Shown here one piece after another: positions 60,174-64,000 of a stretch of DNA of 64,000 nt. Position 1 is the first letter of the stretch. Each line of letters opens with the position of its first letter. The notes beneath the pieces are model-generated. The model was given only the letters and a program-made list of their open reading frames with translations. It searched no databases and had not been told where the DNA came from. The position numbers and the translations under genes were made by a program. Source of the stretch: Fibrobacterota bacterium (GTDB lineage Bacteria > Fibrobacterota > Fibrobacteria > UBA5070); the NCBI GenBank assembly GCA_016715065.1, contig JADKBN010000031.1, positions 186,001 to 250,000 of the forward strand, written 5' to 3'.

Positions 60174-62098
60174 CCTCCAGGAAACTGGAACAGGTCGCGG
60201 ACCGACATCACCCACACCACCAACCTGCGTCCTGCCAGGGCCTGCGGGCCGCGATCGGAAAGCTTCTGCGGGGCCTCCGGGCCGCCGCCCCAACCCATGA
60301 TCATGGATACCGGCACGGACAAACTCGAAGTCAGATGCGAGCTGAACCCGGCCGAGCGGGGCGCGATGTTCTGGTAGACCCCGAGGTAGGAATCCCCGAC
60401 CAGCAGGATGGGGGAGGTTTCCGGATCGACCCAGGGATTGCCATCGGGACCGGAGAAGACGATGCATTCCACCCTTTCCTGCGCGAATTTCGCCTTTGCA
60501 GCATCAGACAGGCGACCACGGAGGTCGCCAAAATCCGTCCAAAGCGTATCCTTTTTGGAGAGTGCCACGGATTGTTTCGAAGCCTCGGAAAACCATGCGT
60601 ACGCACGGATGCGCGCGGCCAGCACATCGGCCGCCGCCTTCGCACCGGCGGGCTTCCAATGGGTGTCCTGCTTGCGCCACAAGCCTTTGCCGGAGAGCGC
60701 TTTCCAGAGATCCACCGTTTCGACGCCGTTTTTCGCCAACTCCGCCAGGAGCTTGCGCGACCATGGCTGGACCACCTGACCGCTCTTTCCGCCCAGCAAG
60801 GAGGGCTCCACATCCAACTTGGTGGGCACCGGCACGAACAGGAAGTCGATGCCAAGATCGGCCAGGCTGTCGCGGAAGGCCTTGATGCGGCGGATGGGTT
60901 GGGCGGAGTCAGGAAGCGAGGCGAGGTCTCCGGATCCCACGTAGGACAATTCCCGTCGGAACACCAGCGTGTTGGCGGGCCCGACCAGAGCCTGGATTTC
61001 GGAAGATGCGGAGGCTGCGATCGCGGCAGCCTTGGCGCGGATCGGATCCGCCGACTTCACCCATGCCTCCCAGGATCCTCCGTGGCCGGCCACTTCCGAG
61101 GCGATCGACTTCTGGATGGAATCCAAGCGGGTCTTCAAGGTGGTGTCGATCGCACGATCTTCCTGCTTGGCGCCGCTCTTGGTGCCCGAATCGTCCTTGG
61201 CCAAAGAAGGCGCCTGGATCACGAAGTACAGAGGCGTCCCGAACGGCCGGCCGCGCATGACGGCGATCGGATGCGCCACACCCAGACCCTTGAGCTCGGA
61301 CACCACCTCGGGCTCCGTGCTCTTTTGCGGGAACGAGTCGTCCTGCGACAGATCCACCATGTCGGTGTTGTAGGTGGGATACCAAAGCGCGGCCAGCTCG
61401 TTGGCCCACTGCACGGCTTCCTTGCGATTCAGGCGCTTCTTGGCATAGTCGCCCGTCAGAAGAGAGATCATCGAAGGCTTCAGTTCGGGGGCCGACAACT
61501 TCGCCCACACCTCGGGATAACCATCGCCATCCTGATCCGACACTCCGGAAACAAACGGCGACATCCAGGTCGCGAACTCCACGCGCACCCACACTTCGGG
61601 TCCGGTGGGGGCCTGGTGCACGTGCAAGGCCACGATCTGCTGGAAGGACTGGGCGGTGCCGGAGGTGTCGCCCCATTTTTTTTGCGACAATTCCTGAACC
61701 CGCGTCACCAATGGGCCCGCCGTATCGAAGCTCCAGGCCAGCAGGAGGTCTTCCACCGGCTTCCATGCCATCGGGGAGATCCGTTCGGGACCGGACAACG
61801 GGGTGGCTTTGAGGCTGGTGCGAAAGTCCGAGAGGAGTCCTCCCAACGAGAGACTTTCCGCCACGATCTTGGCGGGATGGATGTCCACCTTGGCCGTGTC
61901 CACCAGAAACAGGTTCGCGTTCCAGGCCGCGTAGTCCAGGTTCGCACGGGTGGGATCATCCACATCGCGCACCAGGACCCGCGAGGTTTCCCGACGATAA
62001 TCCGCATTGCGCGTGTGGGTCATGTCGGGAGATCCGGGAAGCTGCTTGCAACCGGCCAGCGCCAGGGCGAGGACAGCCAGGTGACGGATTTTGATCAT
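60158..62098 (-). CDS. AlgJ/AlgX-like SGNH-hydrolase lipoprotein
   Basis: 646 aa with a lipoprotein signal MIKIRHLAVLALALAGC. The C-terminal ~260 residues carry AlgJ/AlgX/DltD-like SGNH features: FLFVPVPTKLDVEPSL, the RKQDTHWKPAG motif with the DxHW pair (near 475) and LLVGDSYLGVY with the GDS nucleophile (near 567). AlgJ and AlgX O-acetylate extracellular polysaccharide. The N-terminal ~370 residues are not recognised. It follows an AAGGA ribosome site; the start overlaps the epimerase stop as ATGA. No MBOAT (AlgI-like) partner is present in the window. Confidence 0.8.
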   Translation of the reverse strand: MIKIRHLAVLALALAGCKQLPGSPDMTHTRNADYRRETSRVLVRDVDDPTRANLDYAAWNANLFLVDTAKVDIHPAKIVAESLSLGGLLSDFRTSLKATPLSGPERISPMAWKPVEDLLLAWSFDTAGPLVTRVQELSQKKWGDTSGTAQSFQQIVALHVHQAPTGPEVWVRVEFATWMSPFVSGVSDQDGDGYPEVWAKLSAPELKPSMISLLTGDYAKKRLNRKEAVQWANELAALWYPTYNTDMVDLSQDDSFPQKSTEPEVVSELKGLGVAHPIAVMRGRPFGTPLYFVIQAPSLAKDDSGTKSGAKQEDRAIDTTLKTRLDSIQKSIASEVAGHGGSWEAWVKSADPIRAKAAAIAASASSEIQALVGPANTLVFRRELSYVGSGDLASLPDSAQPIRRIKAFRDSLADLGIDFLFVPVPTKLDVEPSLLGGKSGQVVQPWSRKLLAELAKNGVETVDLWKALSGKGLWRKQDTHWKPAGAKAAADVLAARIRAYAWFSEASKQSVALSKKDTLWTDFGDLRGRLSDAAKAKFAQERVECIVFSGPDGNPWVDPETSPILLVGDSYLGVYQNIAPRSAGFSSHLTSSLSVPVSMIMGWGGGPEAPQKLSDRGPQALAGRRLVVWVMSVRDLFQFPGGWSAK

Positions 62099-63186
62099 AA
62101 GGCATCCTTCGGGAAGCGTTGGTGGTAGTCGGTCAGGGTGGAGATCAAAGCCTCATCCAAACCCAAATGCGGCTCCCAATCCAGGATCCGCTTGGCCTGG
62201 GCGATGGAAGGCATGCGGCGATCGGAATCCTCGTAGCCCTCTCCATAGAAGGCGGAGGCGGACACCTCCTGCAAGGGGAGTTCCAGGATCGAAGGATCTT
62301 GGCGCAGTCGCGACCAGATCGTGCGCATGCGCAGCGCCAAGCCGTGGATGTCGGTTTCGTTGGCAGGATTCCCCAGGTGGAAAACCTTGCGATCACAGGC
62401 TTCGGGTCTTTCCAGAATCCGCACCAGCGCGGACACGGCGTCATGGATGTGCAGGAACGCTCGCCGCGAGCGACCACCTTCCACCAACCGCAGAGGCTTG
62501 CGGGAAAGAAGCGCCGCGACAAAACAAGCCAGCACGCGCGGAGTCCCTTCGCCTTCCAAGCCAGGCAGATAATCCATGCGCGGCCCGATGAAATTGAACG
62601 GGCGGACGATGGTCCATTGCAAACCCTGTTCGCGGCCGTAGGCTTCCACAAGGCGTTCGGACAGCTGTTTGGCGCACGCGTAACTCCAGCGAGTGCTGGC
62701 CAAGGGCCCGAGCAGGAAGGGGGTGTTCTCCTCCTCGAAGGTCTCGAAGGGAGATCCCTCTTCGATACGGGCGTCAGGAGCCCACGAGCGCAGGGTCCTT
62801 CCGAACACTTCGCTGGTGGAAAGATGCACCAGCCGAACCCCAGCGTTGGCGCATTGGCGCACGATGGGCTCCACATGCAGGAAATTCGATTCGATCACAT
62901 CCACGGTGCGTGTCCCGTAGAGGCTGGGGTTGCACAAGGCCGCGAGGTTCACCACCACATCGGCTTGCGTGATGTCGGAAGCCAACAAGGCCGGGTCGTC
63001 GCGAAGATCGCGGAGCCGGAAGACAAATTCCGGATGTTTTTCCGGAAGGTGAGCCGTGCGGATCTGCTCGCGATCCCAGCCCACCACCTGCCATGATCCC
63101 GAGCGCAACAAGGCTTCCACCAGGTGGGACCCGATGAATCCGTCCGATCCCAGGACGACGACCCGTTGGTGTGTTGCGCTCGACAT
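62095..63186 (-). CDS. NAD-dependent epimerase/dehydratase, ArnA C-terminal-like
   Basis: A 363-aa extended short-chain dehydrogenase. The NAD site is GSDGFIGSHL (GxxGxxG 13-19), the catalytic YxxxK lies in WSYACAKQLSERL, and RPFNFIGPRMDYLPG resembles the decarboxylating domain of ArnA (RPFNWMGPRLD). It therefore most likely acts on a UDP-linked sugar such as UDP-glucuronate. It is the first gene of a four-gene operon that continues with the AlgJ-like, transglutaminase/TPR and TIGR02171 lipoproteins, so it may supply a sugar precursor for a surface glycan. Confidence 0.88.
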   Translation of the reverse strand: MSSATHQRVVVLGSDGFIGSHLVEALLRSGSWQVVGWDREQIRTAHLPEKHPEFVFRLRDLRDDPALLASDITQADVVVNLAALCNPSLYGTRTVDVIESNFLHVEPIVRQCANAGVRLVHLSTSEVFGRTLRSWAPDARIEEGSPFETFEEENTPFLLGPLASTRWSYACAKQLSERLVEAYGREQGLQWTIVRPFNFIGPRMDYLPGLEGEGTPRVLACFVAALLSRKPLRLVEGGRSRRAFLHIHDAVSALVRILERPEACDRKVFHLGNPANETDIHGLALRMRTIWSRLRQDPSILELPLQEVSASAFYGEGYEDSDRRMPSIAQAKRILDWEPHLGLDEALISTLTDYHQRFPKDAL

Positions 63187-63259
63187 GCTTGTTGGAGATC
63201 GTCAAAATAGCTTCCCGGCGATTCCCCATCTCTTGTGGAATCCCCTTTATCTTTGCGGC

Positions 63260-64000
63260 CGTGAAAGCCCTTCCATGGATCGCGTTGGCGTTGTGCGCAG
63301 GGGCGCTCTTGTCGTATCCCCTCTCCGACCATGATCTCTGGTGGCATCTGGCCGCAGGCCGGACCATGATGGAAACCCGCCAGTGGATTCGCTTCGATCC
63401 CTTCTGCAGTTCGAGCCTTGGACAGGATTGGACCGATCTCCATTGGGGTTTCCAGTTGTTGGTGTTTTGGATCCACATGGCCGGTGGATTGGGAGCGTTG
63501 GTCGCCACAAGGATTCTCTTGGTGCTCCTGAGCTTCACCATCGCCTTGCGGGGACGATTGTCTTGGGAAACCGCTTTGTGCGCGTGTGTGGGGCTTGCCA
63601 TCTGCCGATCCTTCCTGGACCTGCGACCGCTGTTGGTCACCTTGGTTCTCCTCTCTGTGCTGTGGCACAGCTTCGAGTCTCCAGAGCCTCGAGCTAGGGC
63701 CTTGGTCCCGCTGTTGGTCCAGCTTGCTCTGGTGAACACACAGGGACTGTTCCTGCTGGGCCCGCTCTTCACCCTCGCGGCCGCCGCCGGACAATTTTGG
63801 GCAGGCGATCGCAAACGGTCCTGGAATCTCTTCTTGCTTGCCGGCGGGATGGGAATCCTTTCCTTGGCCAATCCGTGGGGGATCGGCGCCTTCCGCTTGG
63901 CTGGTGTGGTGGCAGGCCGGATCGCTTCCAACGGCGGATCCGTGTTCGCTCGCGAAATCCCCGAAAACATCGCCTTGATCCCCTGGATCCTCGAGTCGCC
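63260..64000 (+). CDS. Multi-pass membrane protein, GT39-like, cut by the window end
   Basis: The first 247 codons of a gene that runs off the window. GTG 63260 is used as start (KALPWIALALCAGALLSYPL). The N-terminal segment DHDLWWHLAAGRTMMETRQW and then RFDPFCSSSLGQDWTDLHWG follows a pattern seen in large membrane proteins of the dolichyl-phosphate-mannosyltransferase/GT-C type. At least five further hydrophobic helices are visible. It is divergent from the epimerase gene with a 72-bp shared promoter gap, which fits a role in glycan assembly (inference). Confidence 0.7.

Noticed and set aside
1..64000. CRISPR arrays, rRNA, tRNA or insertion sequences
   Set aside because: No regularly spaced short repeats, rRNA sequence, foldable tRNA or transposase was seen on reading both strands.

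Overview
The window is high-GC, densely packed bacterial DNA, most likely from the Fibrobacterota. The indications are cellulolytic enzymes (GH5, GH9), a CBM3-like cellulose-binding domain, a large lipoprotein matching the Fibrobacter paralogous family TIGR02171 (a formylglycine-generating-enzyme-like domain fused to a propeller and an SGNH domain), and many secreted proteins with short C-terminal beta domains resembling sorting tails. The phylum call rests on these family resemblances, not on a marker gene.

Layout. 1-1796: GH5 cellulase. 1761-7903 (minus): a run of envelope genes: putative papain-fold protein, secreted protein, DUF218 protein, a 44-aa Lys/Ala-rich protein with its own terminator, a DUF4419 lipoprotein and a second lipoprotein. 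7902-10447 (plus): a secreted protein and a lipoprotein that share features with the first lipoprotein. 10544-11641: membrane histidine kinase. 11816-20503 (minus): type I restriction-modification locus in the order hsdM-hsdS-(UPF0175)-rloA-rloB-hsdR, so an AbiL/RloAB-type ATPase + Toprim pair and a broken toxin-antitoxin pair sit inside it. 20761-21276: ssb. 21366-25630 (plus): tandem pair of large proteins with alpha-2-macroglobulin-like features; the first copy carries two frameshifts. 25644-28013 (minus): GH9 cellulase. 28320-28686: small frameshifted secreted protein. 28694-31298 (minus): HEAT-repeat membrane protein and AAA/DUF4143 ATPase. 31395-32618: NamZ/DUF1343 exo-muramidase. 32612-35514 (minus): two tail-fibre-like paralogues, with a duplicated scrap of the namZ 3' end between them. 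35637-37220: secreted 5'-nucleotidase. 37485-51674 (minus): four overlapping trypsin-like protease genes preceded by a CLCA-like metalloprotease/VWA/CBM3 protein, an FG-GAP adhesin-like protein and an FGE-domain lipoprotein. 51868-53205: DUF1015. 53287-55290 (plus): slyX followed by three stop/start-coupled genes. 55572-63186 (minus): nucleotide-sugar epimerase, AlgJ/AlgX-like lipoprotein, transglutaminase/TPR lipoprotein, TIGR02171 lipoprotein and aldose 1-epimerase. 63260-64000: the start of a multi-pass membrane protein, cut by the window edge.

The genes suggest a cell-surface lifestyle on plant polymer: cellulases, adhesins, secreted proteases, glycan-modifying SGNH proteins and peptidoglycan salvage, with one defence island. 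ATGA or GTGA stop/start overlaps are very common and show tight operons. Tandem duplication recurs (MG-domain proteins, tail-fibre-like proteins, proteases), often with decayed scraps left between copies. The most noteworthy part is the 37.5-51.7 kb cassette, which looks like a secreted proteolysis/adhesion system that I cannot match to a described one.
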